Positions 24,288-33,852 of a stretch of 64,000 bases of DNA are shown piece by piece. The DNA is from Niastella vici (GTDB lineage Bacteria; Bacteroidota; Bacteroidia; Chitinophagales; Chitinophagaceae), in the NCBI RefSeq assembly GCF_002077945.1, contig NZ_LVYD01000058.1:1-64000 (forward strand), read 5' to 3'. The position numbers and the translations under genes are program-made. The notes below the pieces were generated by a model. That model made no database searches. It had not been told where the DNA came from and saw only the letters and a list, made by a program, of their open reading frames with translations. Each line of letters begins with the position of its first letter. Within the stretch, counting starts at the first letter, position 1.

Positions 24288-26111
24288 ATGGCAGGAAAAA
24301 GCTCGGGGAAGATCATATTTGATTTAAGTTTACTGAAGCGGGTATTTCAGTATGCAAAGCCCTATAAAACGAAATTCATTCTTTCGGTTATAATGGCTAT
24401 CCTGCTTGCCGTTATTTCACCTGTACGGCCCTGGCTTATTCAGATCACCATAAATGACTACGTTCATCAGGGTGTTGTTGGCGATAAAGCAAAGAAGATC
24501 TCGGTTGAACAGGTGATCATCTGGATCACCGTACTGCAGATCGGTTTATTGTTGCTTGAAACTGCCTTCCGTTTTTATTTTTCCTATCTGACTTCGTGGC
24601 TGGGACAAACCGTGGTGAAAGACCTGCGGGTAAACGTTTACCGAAAAATACTGGGGTTGAACCTGTCGCAGTTTGATACCACGCCTATTGGAACATTAAC
24701 TACCCGCACCATCAACGATATTGAAGCCATCAACGATATTTTTTCGGATGGGTTAATACCCATCATCGCCGACCTGCTGTCGATCATTGCAGTGCTGGTG
24801 TTTATGTTTTGGGTCGACTGGCGGTTGACGCTCATTAGCCTGGCTTCATTCCCCATTTTGTTAGTGGCTACCTGGTTATTTAAAGAAAGTGTGAACAAGT
24901 CCTTCATCAGGGTGCGTAATGCAGTGGCCAACCTGAATGCATTTGTGCAGGAACATATTACCGGTATGGCCATTGTGCAGGCATTTGCAGCAGAAACAAA
25001 AGAGTTTAACAAGTTCAGGGGCATTAATAAAGAACACCGCAACGCCAACATCAATGCCATCTTTGCGTATTCAGTGTTTTTTCCCGTGGTTGAAATTGTG
25101 CTGGCTGTGGGTACGGGTTTAATGGTATGGTGGGCCGCTACGCATGCCCTGAATATTTACACGGTAAATGAAGTGGAAGGCCGGCTGCTGATTGGCAAAA
25201 TGTTCTCTTTTTTCCTTTGTTTGAACCTGCTTTTCAGGCCGTTGCGGGTGATCGCCGATAAGTTCAATGTATTGCAGATGGGTATGGTGGCCAGTGACCG
25301 GGTGTTCAAAGTGCTCGATAACGCGGATGTAATAAAGACCGAGGGCACATATGCGCCGGATATGGTAAAAGGCAGCATTGCTTTTGAAAATGTTTCTTTT
25401 GCCTATGTGGACGACCGTTATGTGCTCAAAAACATTTCATTTAAGGTACAGCCTGGCGAAACCATTGCCATTGTTGGACATACCGGCAGCGGTAAAACAT
25501 CTATAATCAGTTTGCTCAACCGCCTGTATCATATTCAACAGGGCGCTATTAAAATAGATGAGGTAAAAGTAGAGGACTACAAGCTGGATGCCCTGCGTAA
25601 AAGTATTGGCGTGGTGCTGCAGGATGTGTTTCTGTTTTCGGGTTCTGTAGTGGACAATATTACCCTGCGCAACCCGGCCATTTCAAAAGAGCAGGTGATT
25701 GCGGCGGCCAAAATGATCGATATGCATGATTTTATTATGCAGCTGCCGGGCGGGTACGATTATAATGTAATGGAAAGGGGCAGCAGCCTTTCGCTGGGCC
25801 AGCGCCAGTTATTATCCTTTATCAGGGCGCTGTTGTACAATCCTTCTATTTTAATATTAGATGAGGCCACTTCTTCGGTAGATACCGAAAGTGAGCTGTT
25901 GATACAGAAAGCGATCGATAAGCTTATAGCTGGCCGCACCTCCATTGTCATTGCCCACCGTTTATCGACCATTCGCAAAGCCAGTAAAATAATAGTGCTC
26001 GATAAAGGCGAAATAAAAGAAATGGGCACCCATGAGGAGCTCATAGCCCGCCAGGGTTTTTATTACAAATTGCACCAAATGCAGTTCGAAAAGCACGCTC
26101 CGGTGCCTTAA
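24288..26111 (+). CDS. ABC transporter, fused permease and ATPase (MsbA/LmrA-like exporter)
   Basis: This 607-residue half-transporter has a six-helix membrane domain (about 30-330) and a C-terminal ATPase with Walker A GHTGSGKTS (about 397), Q-loop, signature SLSLGQRQLL (about 501), Walker B SILILDEATSSVD (about 520) and H-loop IAHRLSTI. It would act as a dimer exporting lipids, drugs or peptides from the inner membrane. It stands alone in its transcription unit. MsbA-type lipid A flipping is possible, but the substrate cannot be assigned from sequence. Confidence 0.92.
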   Translation: MAGKSSGKIIFDLSLLKRVFQYAKPYKTKFILSVIMAILLAVISPVRPWLIQITINDYVHQGVVGDKAKKISVEQVIIWITVLQIGLLLLETAFRFYFSYLTSWLGQTVVKDLRVNVYRKILGLNLSQFDTTPIGTLTTRTINDIEAINDIFSDGLIPIIADLLSIIAVLVFMFWVDWRLTLISLASFPILLVATWLFKESVNKSFIRVRNAVANLNAFVQEHITGMAIVQAFAAETKEFNKFRGINKEHRNANINAIFAYSVFFPVVEIVLAVGTGLMVWWAATHALNIYTVNEVEGRLLIGKMFSFFLCLNLLFRPLRVIADKFNVLQMGMVASDRVFKVLDNADVIKTEGTYAPDMVKGSIAFENVSFAYVDDRYVLKNISFKVQPGETIAIVGHTGSGKTSIISLLNRLYHIQQGAIKIDEVKVEDYKLDALRKSIGVVLQDVFLFSGSVVDNITLRNPAISKEQVIAAAKMIDMHDFIMQLPGGYDYNVMERGSSLSLGQRQLLSFIRALLYNPSILILDEATSSVDTESELLIQKAIDKLIAGRTSIVIAHRLSTIRKASKIIVLDKGEIKEMGTHEELIARQGFYYKLHQMQFEKHAPVP

Positions 26112-26642
26112 CCGAATAACCGGGAGGTATCCCGGATTTGAAGTTCTCCCCAAAAAATAATCATTAGGTAATGCTAACCCGGGAAGGTTGGTAAGGGTAA
26201 TGTCATATATTAAAATATAATATTCGACTTTTAGGTACCTGTAATCTTTCTACGGTCCCCGGGTTATTCTGGGGTTATGCCAGGGTATTCCCGGGCTTAT
26301 CTTAGCGTTTTAACTCCGGGAAAACCCCAGGATGACCCTAAGATGACCATAGGATTGAGCGGTGGTTTACAGGTGGTTTATACTGCTTTGTATCAGGGTA
26401 AACGGGGCGAAAAAAGCCAGCTGGTTTTGACACTGCAAAAGATGAATGTAAAGCCAGGGAATAAAAAAATCGCCAGTACCCCCAGGTTTTTTGGGAAAAA
26501 TTGACCAATAAGGATATATGTGCGAAATTATAATATATAGTTTGCCAGGGTAAAAGCAGTGCTTTGGGTAAAACCGGTTGAAACCTTGACCGGTGTTGAA
26601 TAAATACTTTGAATTCAAGTTCGTTTTTGGCCTTCCCCTGCT
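26112..26642. other. Gap between the ABC exporter and ATP synthase genes
   Basis: I see no convincing gene here. Frames on both strands are short, start late and match nothing recognisable. The stretch 26260-26340 has several CCCGGG/CCCCAGG short direct and inverted strings of unknown meaning. Confidence 0.4.
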
Positions 26643-26650
26643 TATCTTTG
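26643..26650 (+). promoter_or_regulatory. -7 element for the ATP synthase operon
   Basis: TATCTTTG matches TAnnTTTG exactly, 20 bases before the atpB ATG at 26671. Confidence 0.6.
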
Positions 26651-26670
26651 CGCAAAATTTAAAAACAGGT

Positions 26671-28114
<1,444 letters not shown>

Positions 28115-28135
28115 TAGGTTTGCACGTAAAAACAG

Positions 28136-28175
28136 TACTGCATTCAATGCAAAGGGCGGCGAATGCAGTATTTTT
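28136..28175 (+). terminator. Terminator-like hairpin between atpE and atpF
   Basis: TACTGCATTC (28136-28145) pairs perfectly with GAATGCAGTA (28161-28170) around a 15-base loop and is followed by five Ts. It sits inside the operon, 22 bases past the atpE stop, so it is likely a partial terminator or an RNA 3' stabiliser. Confidence 0.7.
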
Positions 28176-28214
28176 CTCTGAAAAGCAATACAACACCATA
28201 AACATTAATTTAAA

Positions 28215-28709
28215 ATGGAATTACTTACCCCCGGATTAGGCTTGTTCGTGTGGAACTTTATCGCGTTTTTGATCCTGTTGATCATTCTGAGAAAGTTAGC
28301 CTGGAAGCCTATTTTGAAGTCGTTGAAAGAGCGTGAAACCGGTATTGCCGATTCGCTGGCTACTGCCGAAAGGGTAAAAGCTGAAATGGCGCAACTGAAA
28401 AGTGAGAATGAAGCATTGCTGGCCAAAGCCCGTGAAGAAAGAGCCCAATTGCTGAAAGAAGCCCGTGATACAAAAGACCGTATCATTGCCGAAGCAAAAG
28501 AGCAGGCCAAGGTTGAAGCCAACAAGATCATCGTTGATGCCAATGCTGCTATTCAACAGCAGAAAATGGCTGCTTTAACTGATGTGAAAAACCAGGTAGG
28601 TTCACTGGTAATTGAAGTAGCTGAGAAAGTGCTGCGCCGTGAGCTCACTGATAAATCACAACAGGAAAAGTACATTAAGCAACTGGCTGAGGAAGTGAAG
28701 CTCAACTAG
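28215..28709 (+). CDS. atpF: F-type ATP synthase subunit b
   Basis: This 164-residue protein has one N-terminal membrane helix (about 8-26) and a long charged coiled-coil (KAEMAQLKSENEALLAKAREER and on) that dimerises as the peripheral stalk, joining subunit a to the delta subunit. Length and start are usual for the family. It lies between atpE and atpH. Confidence 0.95.
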   Translation: MELLTPGLGLFVWNFIAFLILLIILRKLAWKPILKSLKERETGIADSLATAERVKAEMAQLKSENEALLAKAREERAQLLKEARDTKDRIIAEAKEQAKVEANKIIVDANAAIQQQKMAALTDVKNQVGSLVIEVAEKVLRRELTDKSQQEKYIKQLAEEVKLN

Positions 28710-28790
28710 GCGATTTACTAATTAGTTAATGGGCTAACGGAATACAATATTCGCTTTAGCTCCATTATTAAAATAGCACATTAATAATTT

Positions 28791-29354
28791 ATGCCCAATC
28801 CACGTTTAGCGGCGCGTTATGCAAAAAGTTTGATCGATCTGGCCAATGAAAGGAATCAGGTTGAAACAGTATATAAGGATATGTTGTATTTGCAGGCACT
28901 TTGCAAAGAAAGCCGTGATTTTTTAGCATTGATGCGCAGCCCGGTTGTAAAGGCCGATAAAAAAGTAGCGATTGTATTGGCGGTAACTAAAGGTAAAATA
29001 AGTGAACTTACCGATGCATTTAATAGATTAATGATTACAAAGGGCCGCGAATCGTACCTGCCTGAGATCAGTTCTGCATTTGTAGAACAATACAACAAGC
29101 AGAAAGGTATTCATACGGTTAAGCTTACAACTGCAGTGCCTGTTACCGAAGAGGTGAAACAACAGATCATTGGCCAGGTGCAAAAGCAAAGCAATATGAA
29201 TAGCATTGACCTGAAGACCATTGTGAATGAGGATATTATCGGCGGTTTTGTACTGGAAATAGGCGATCAGCTGGTTGATGCAAGCATTGCGTATGATCTC
29301 AACAAGATCAAATCGCAATTCATGAACAATGACTTCATTTATAAAATAAGATAG
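28791..29354 (+). CDS. atpH: F-type ATP synthase subunit delta
   Basis: This 187-residue protein has the OSCP/delta fold: an N-terminal helical bundle starting [17 protein letters not shown] and a C-terminal part with [17 protein letters not shown] and [16 protein letters not shown], the classic delta signature. It connects the peripheral stalk to the top of F1. It is followed after 35 bases by atpA. Confidence 0.95.
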   Translation: MPNPRLAARYAKSLIDLANERNQVETVYKDMLYLQALCKESRDFLALMRSPVVKADKKVAIVLAVTKGKISELTDAFNRLMITKGRESYLPEISSAFVEQYNKQKGIHTVKLTTAVPVTEEVKQQIIGQVQKQSNMNSIDLKTIVNEDIIGGFVLEIGDQLVDASIAYDLNKIKSQFMNNDFIYKIR

Positions 29355-29389
29355 TTCAAACACACACAAAAAACTATAAAAGGTTATAT

Positions 29390-30970
29390 ATGGTAGAGAT
29401 AAAACCCGATGAGATATCTGCGATATTGCGTCAGCAATTGAGCAACTTTAACGCAGCTGCCGACCTGGAGGAAGTGGGTACTGTATTACAGGTGGGTGAC
29501 GGTATTGCCCGCGTATACGGTTTAAATAATGTACGTTCAGGTGAACTGGTTGAGTTTGAGAATGGAGTACGTGCAATTGCGCTGAACCTGGAAGAAGACA
29601 ACGTGGGTGTGGTATTGATGGGTGAAAGCGGTGATATTAAAGAAGGTGCTAAAGTACGCCGCACCGGCAAGATCGCCTCTATTAATGTAGGCGAAGGCAT
29701 GCTGGGCCGCGTGGTAAATACATTGGGTGAACCCATTGATGGTAAAGGCCCCATCGCCGGCGACAGATATGAAATGCCCCTGGAGCGTAAAGCGCCTGGT
29801 GTAATTTATCGCGAGCCGGTAAAAGAGCCGCTGCAAACAGGTTTGAAAGCCATTGACGCCATGATCCCCATTGGCCGCGGTCAACGTGAGCTCATCATTG
29901 GTGACCGCCAAACTGGTAAAACCGCCATTGCTATTGACACCATCATCAACCAGAAAGAGTTTTACGCAGCCGGTAAACCGGTTTATTGTATATATGTTGC
30001 CATTGGTCAAAAAGCATCAACCATTGCCGGTGTGATGAAGACCCTCGAAGACAATGGTGCTATGGCTTATACTACTATCGTAGCTGCATCAGCTTCTGAT
30101 CCTGCTCCGTTACAGTTCTATGCGCCATTTGCCGGTGCTGCCATCGGTGAGTTCTTCCGTGATTCCGGACGTCCTGCACTGATCATTTATGATGATCTGT
30201 CGAAACAAGCCGTAGCTTACCGTGAAGTATCATTGTTGCTTCGCCGTCCGCCCGGCCGTGAGGCATATCCTGGTGACGTATTCTACCTGCACAGCCGTTT
30301 GCTCGAGCGTGCTGCGAAAGTGATCAGCGATGATAACGTGGCAAAGAACATGAACGATTTGCCCGATTCAATAAAACACCTGGTTAAAGGAGGTGGCTCG
30401 CTCACTGCTTTACCGATCATTGAAACACAGGCCGGTGACGTATCTGCCTACATTCCTACCAACGTGATCTCTATTACCGATGGCCAGATATTCCTGGAGT
30501 CGAACCTGTTCAACGCAGGTATCCGTCCGGCCATTAACGTAGGTATCTCTGTAAGCCGCGTGGGTGGTAATGCACAGATCAAGTCAATGAAGAAGGTAGC
30601 TGGTACCCTGAAACTCGACCAGGCCCTTTACCGCGAAATGGAGGCCTTCTCTAAATTCGGTGGTGACCTCGATGCTGCTACCAAGCTGGTACTCGACAAA
30701 GGTGCCCGTAACGTGGAGATCCTGAAACAAACCCAGTATACGCCTTTCGCTGTTGAAAAACAGGTAGCTATCATTTACCTGGGTACACAAGGTCTGTTAC
30801 GTGAAGTGCCTGTTAAAAAGATGAAGGAGTTTGAAGAGCACTTCCTGATGGAAATGGAAAACAAACTGCCTGATGTACTGGTTGAGTTCAAAAAAGGTAA
30901 TTTACCTGATGATGGCATTAAGAAAATGGTTAATCTGGCCAATACACTGATACCTCAGTACAAAGCATAA
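29390..30970 (+). CDS. atpA: F-type ATP synthase subunit alpha
   Basis: This 526-residue protein has the beta-barrel N-domain, the nucleotide-binding domain with P-loop GDRQTGKT (about 170-177), the Walker B region with [12 protein letters not shown], the alpha/beta signature [14 protein letters not shown] and a helical C-domain. It forms the non-catalytic sites of F1. A strong terminator follows 23 bases downstream and no atpG, atpD or atpC is present, so the operon is split here. Confidence 0.97.
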   Translation: MVEIKPDEISAILRQQLSNFNAAADLEEVGTVLQVGDGIARVYGLNNVRSGELVEFENGVRAIALNLEEDNVGVVLMGESGDIKEGAKVRRTGKIASINVGEGMLGRVVNTLGEPIDGKGPIAGDRYEMPLERKAPGVIYREPVKEPLQTGLKAIDAMIPIGRGQRELIIGDRQTGKTAIAIDTIINQKEFYAAGKPVYCIYVAIGQKASTIAGVMKTLEDNGAMAYTTIVAASASDPAPLQFYAPFAGAAIGEFFRDSGRPALIIYDDLSKQAVAYREVSLLLRRPPGREAYPGDVFYLHSRLLERAAKVISDDNVAKNMNDLPDSIKHLVKGGGSLTALPIIETQAGDVSAYIPTNVISITDGQIFLESNLFNAGIRPAINVGISVSRVGGNAQIKSMKKVAGTLKLDQALYREMEAFSKFGGDLDAATKLVLDKGARNVEILKQTQYTPFAVEKQVAIIYLGTQGLLREVPVKKMKEFEEHFLMEMENKLPDVLVEFKKGNLPDDGIKKMVNLANTLIPQYKA

Positions 30971-30993
30971 CATTCAGTATTAGACGATATAAG

Positions 30994-31023
30994 AGCCATC
31001 TGCTAAAGCGGGTGGCTTTTTTT
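30994..31023 (+). terminator. Intrinsic terminator after atpA
   Basis: AGCCATCTGC (30994-31003) pairs with GCGGGTGGCT (31008-31017), including two G-U pairs, around a 4-base loop, and is followed by six further Ts. Confidence 0.9.
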
Positions 31024-31247
31024 ATTGCAGAATTCCGACGTAAAAAAAATTGCAAAAAAGTAATATTACTATTGCATAATCAAAAACCAGTTTAGATATT
31101 TGTGCATCGATCGGGCAAGCCGGTCAACTTCTCACCAATCTCCTTTTAGAACCGTACCTGTTACTTCGAATTTTAATATTCCCCCAATTCCGTGAAAACT
31201 GATTGATTTTCCCAATCCGGTCCCTTTAAAACGTAATCTGTACGAAC

Positions 31248-31505
31248 ATGTACCTTTTGAAACACATATGTATTGAATTTAATTCAGTTATCACTCAACT
31301 GATTGTCGCACTGGTTCTTGCCACGTCTGCATATTTGTTCTCGCCTGGTACTACCGGTACCGTTTCTCAACTACGTTTTATACCTGGGGCCGCCATAAAC
31401 AGCAATAACGGCCATGTAAATACTAATAGCATCCATTATGCACACATACCCAACCGTGCCATGAAGCGGTTACGTATTATTAAAGTGGAGGAGGTGTGGT
31501 GTTAA
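31248..31505 (+). CDS. Hypothetical small membrane-anchored protein
   Basis: This 85-codon frame starts with ATG, has one hydrophobic segment (about residues 11-31, VITQLIVALVLATSAYLF) and a basic C-terminal part (NRAMKRLRIIKVEEVW). No family is recognised and no consensus promoter is visible. It lies in a 1.5-kb stretch otherwise without genes, upstream of four terminator-like repeats. It may be real or a chance frame. Confidence 0.35.
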   Translation: MYLLKHICIEFNSVITQLIVALVLATSAYLFSPGTTGTVSQLRFIPGAAINSNNGHVNTNSIHYAHIPNRAMKRLRIIKVEEVWC

Positions 31506-31706
31506 AAAATGGATAGTATGAAAGTGATTGTAAATCAGGTTTATATAAATAATTAGCCTTGCGTGTTGTGAAGAAAAAAGTGCGGTAGGCAATGCAACAA
31601 ATCATAGAGAAATAGTGTAATAAGTGTTATGTATGTAATATAGTACCCCTGATGGATAATTGGTGCCGAAGCGAAGTGTGCGTTATAACCGAAAAAGATT
31701 AAAGTT

Positions 31707-31762
31707 TTTATTTTAAAGGGTACGATCAACAACACCGTCCCGTTTCTACGGGATGGTTTTTT
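31707..31762 (+). repeat. Terminator-like repeat, copy 1
   Basis: This is the isolated first of four near-identical units of about 56 bases. Each begins TTTATTTTAAAGGGTACG, continues ATCAACAAC, then forms a 10-bp stem (ACCGTCCCGT with ACGGGATGGT, TTCT loop) followed by a T-run. It is preceded by AAAAGATTAAAG, as in copies 3 and 4. Confidence 0.85.
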
Positions 31763-31923
31763 CTAAAAACTCTCCATTCCTATCAGAATACCCCAACCGA
31801 AATTCAATTATCTGAAGCGCGCCTTGCGCAGCTGTAGTTTAACCACCTAGTTTTTTTACATAGACAATATTTACCGAATAATAAAGCGGCCTGGTGCTGT
31901 CACCGGTCCGTTTATATAAAGAG

Positions 31924-32154
31924 TTTATTTTAAAGGGTACGATCAACAACACTGTCCCGTTTCTACGGGATAGTTCTTTTTTAAGATCGAACCATAAAGA
32001 GATTAAAGAGTTTATTTTAAAGGGTACGATCAACAACACCGTCCCGTTTCTACGGGATGGTTCTTTTTAAAGATCGAACCACATAAAAAGATTAAAGAGT
32101 TTATTTTAAAGGGTACGATCAACAACGCCGTCCCGTTTCTACGGGAGGGTTTTT
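31924..32154 (+). repeat. Tandem terminator-like repeats, copies 2-4
   Basis: Copies start at 31924, 32011 and 32100 (periods 87 and 89). The linkers between them are also related (AAGATCGAACCA ... AGATTAAAGAG), so the true repeat unit is about 88 bases. Each ends in the CCCGT-TTCT-ACGGG hairpin with a T-run, as in an intrinsic terminator on the forward strand. Substitutions (for example ATGG to AGGG in copy 4) show divergence since duplication. The remaining parts of the gap (31025-31247, 32155-32450) hold nothing I recognise. Confidence 0.85.
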
Positions 32155-32450
32155 AAAAAAGCAAATGATCAATTCTCAGGATCAATCAGCAAAAGATCGT
32201 ATTACAAAAGCCTGCATGCATTTTAACTTCTGTCAGTGAATAACTGAAATCCCATTTCCTTTTTACTGCCCCCGATATCAATTTGTGCTGAGCAAATACT
32301 TATGGGTTGCTCTGCAGAAAAGCCTCTTGTATTGCACTGTTTTCCTTCTGTGTTCATAACGATAATACAATAATAGCCTGGGCTGCAATGAGCCCGGTTA
32401 CCCGCTTCCTATGAACAACTCATACTGTAACAAAAAATAAATTTTATCAG

Positions 32451-33764
32451 ATGAGTAAGTTGAACCTTATTTCCTCAAAAAGGATCCGTTCTTTATTTAG
32501 TTCGTTGGTGGCCGTTATAATGTTGGCAGCCCCTGCAGCAACCAGGGCGCAAGGCCTTGTATTTAAAAATGCCACGTTATTTTCCGGCACAGAAGGCCAG
32601 GATGGGGCCGTATACAAATTTCCTGACGTTACATCGGGGGTTGATGGTTATATAACGGTCAGCGGCCGTTCCTCCTCAGCCGTAAAATTAGCAAGCATTG
32701 ACCTGGAGAACACCGGTTGGGATAAAGCCTTTCAACCCCAGGTAGCTTACAAGAAAAAGAATGCCAGCTATAATGAACGGGACTGGTGGATGGAGTTCGA
32801 GATCTCTTTTGTTTCTGCAACCAATAGTATGCCGGTAACAATTGGCAACATGGACCTTACTGCTATTGATATTGATGGCGATAATAATGATCTCAATGAA
32901 TGGGTATCGTTGTATAGCCTCGATTCATATACTACCGAGCAAAATACCAAATTGCAGATAACCGATCTGCTCGAGAATATCTTAAGTGTATTAACACTTA
33001 CCGGTAAAAAATTCTCAGGACCAATTACCCAGTATAGTAATATCGATACCAATGCCACCCGGGTAATGACAACAGCCAAATACACGAATAAAAACAAATT
33101 GAAGATCCGGGCTGGCGGGCATAGCAGCGACGACGATATATCGGCTGAACGCATGTATTCGTTCTGGTTCAAATCATTTACTTACCAGGCACCGGCTCAA
33201 GGTACCCTGCCAGTAGTATTAAGTGCTTTTACCGCACGGAAGAATGGAAATCAGGTTGTATTGAACTGGAGCACCGATATGGAAAGAGATGTAAGCCATT
33301 TTGTGGTTGAAAAGAGTTTCGATGGAAAGGATTTTACCGATGCCGGGATTCTGTTCACTGATGGCAATAGCGATGCGCGCAGGGAATATAATTTCAAAGA
33401 TGAGCTGCATAGTAATACAGGACTTGTTTATTACCGGCTTAAGATCGTTGACCTGGATGGAAGGTATAAACAGTCGGCCGTGCGAATTATTAAAGTAACA
33501 GAAGATAACGCGGCGGGGAGCATTACGGTTTACCCCAATCCGGTTGTAAATGAGATCAGGGTAACCCTCAACAGCAACTGGCAGGACAAAGCCCTGCAGA
33601 TACAGGTTATGAATACCAATGGACAACCGGTGATACAAATGGCCGATACAAAACCCGGTCAAACCGAAACCATCAACGTCAATGAGCTTACACCAGGCAT
33701 ATATATATTTCGGGTTTCGGATGGAAAGGAAACAGCGATGCAGCGGTTTGTGAAGCTGAGATAG
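32451..33764 (+). CDS. T9SS-secreted hypothetical protein
   Basis: This 437-residue protein has a signal peptide (about 1-34, ending TRAQ), a beta-rich N-terminal domain of unknown type, an FN3-like module (about 255-345, LPVVLSAFTARKNGNQVVLNW) and a C-terminal T9SS sorting domain (about 360-437: VYPNPVVNEI, MNTNGQPV, LTPGIYIFRV). The type IX system would place it on the cell surface or in the medium. It converges on another T9SS gene across a shared terminator. The function of the N-terminal domain is unknown. Confidence 0.85.
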   Translation: MSKLNLISSKRIRSLFSSLVAVIMLAAPAATRAQGLVFKNATLFSGTEGQDGAVYKFPDVTSGVDGYITVSGRSSSAVKLASIDLENTGWDKAFQPQVAYKKKNASYNERDWWMEFEISFVSATNSMPVTIGNMDLTAIDIDGDNNDLNEWVSLYSLDSYTTEQNTKLQITDLLENILSVLTLTGKKFSGPITQYSNIDTNATRVMTTAKYTNKNKLKIRAGGHSSDDDISAERMYSFWFKSFTYQAPAQGTLPVVLSAFTARKNGNQVVLNWSTDMERDVSHFVVEKSFDGKDFTDAGILFTDGNSDARREYNFKDELHSNTGLVYYRLKIVDLDGRYKQSAVRIIKVTEDNAAGSITVYPNPVVNEIRVTLNSNWQDKALQIQVMNTNGQPVIQMADTKPGQTETINVNELTPGIYIFRVSDGKETAMQRFVKLR

Positions 33765-33788
33765 GTTGCGATCAAATAGTATAAAAGC

Positions 33789-33828
33789 AAAAGGTCCCGT
33801 CCTGATACAACCAGGACGGGACCTTTTT
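33789..33828. terminator. Bidirectional terminator between two T9SS genes
   Basis: A 16-bp perfect stem (33789-33804 with 33812-33827) has a 7-base loop and A/T runs on both flanks. It lies 24 bases past the forward gene and 25 bases past the reverse gene. Confidence 0.92.
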
Positions 33829-33852
33829 ATAAAATTCTACCTTCCGGACCTA

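Noticed and set aside
26277-26504. 75-codon forward frame upstream of atpB.
   Set aside because: No recognisable content, promoter or start context; probably chance.
31839-32039. Reverse-strand 66-codon frame with repeated LLIVPFKINSL peptides.
   Set aside because: The repetition comes from the DNA repeat; there is no promoter or plausible start and the frame breaks in other copies.
31707-32154. Resemblance to a CRISPR array (repeats with similar spacing).
   Set aside because: Only four copies, repeats of about 56 bases with terminator hairpins, linkers that are themselves related, and no cas genes.
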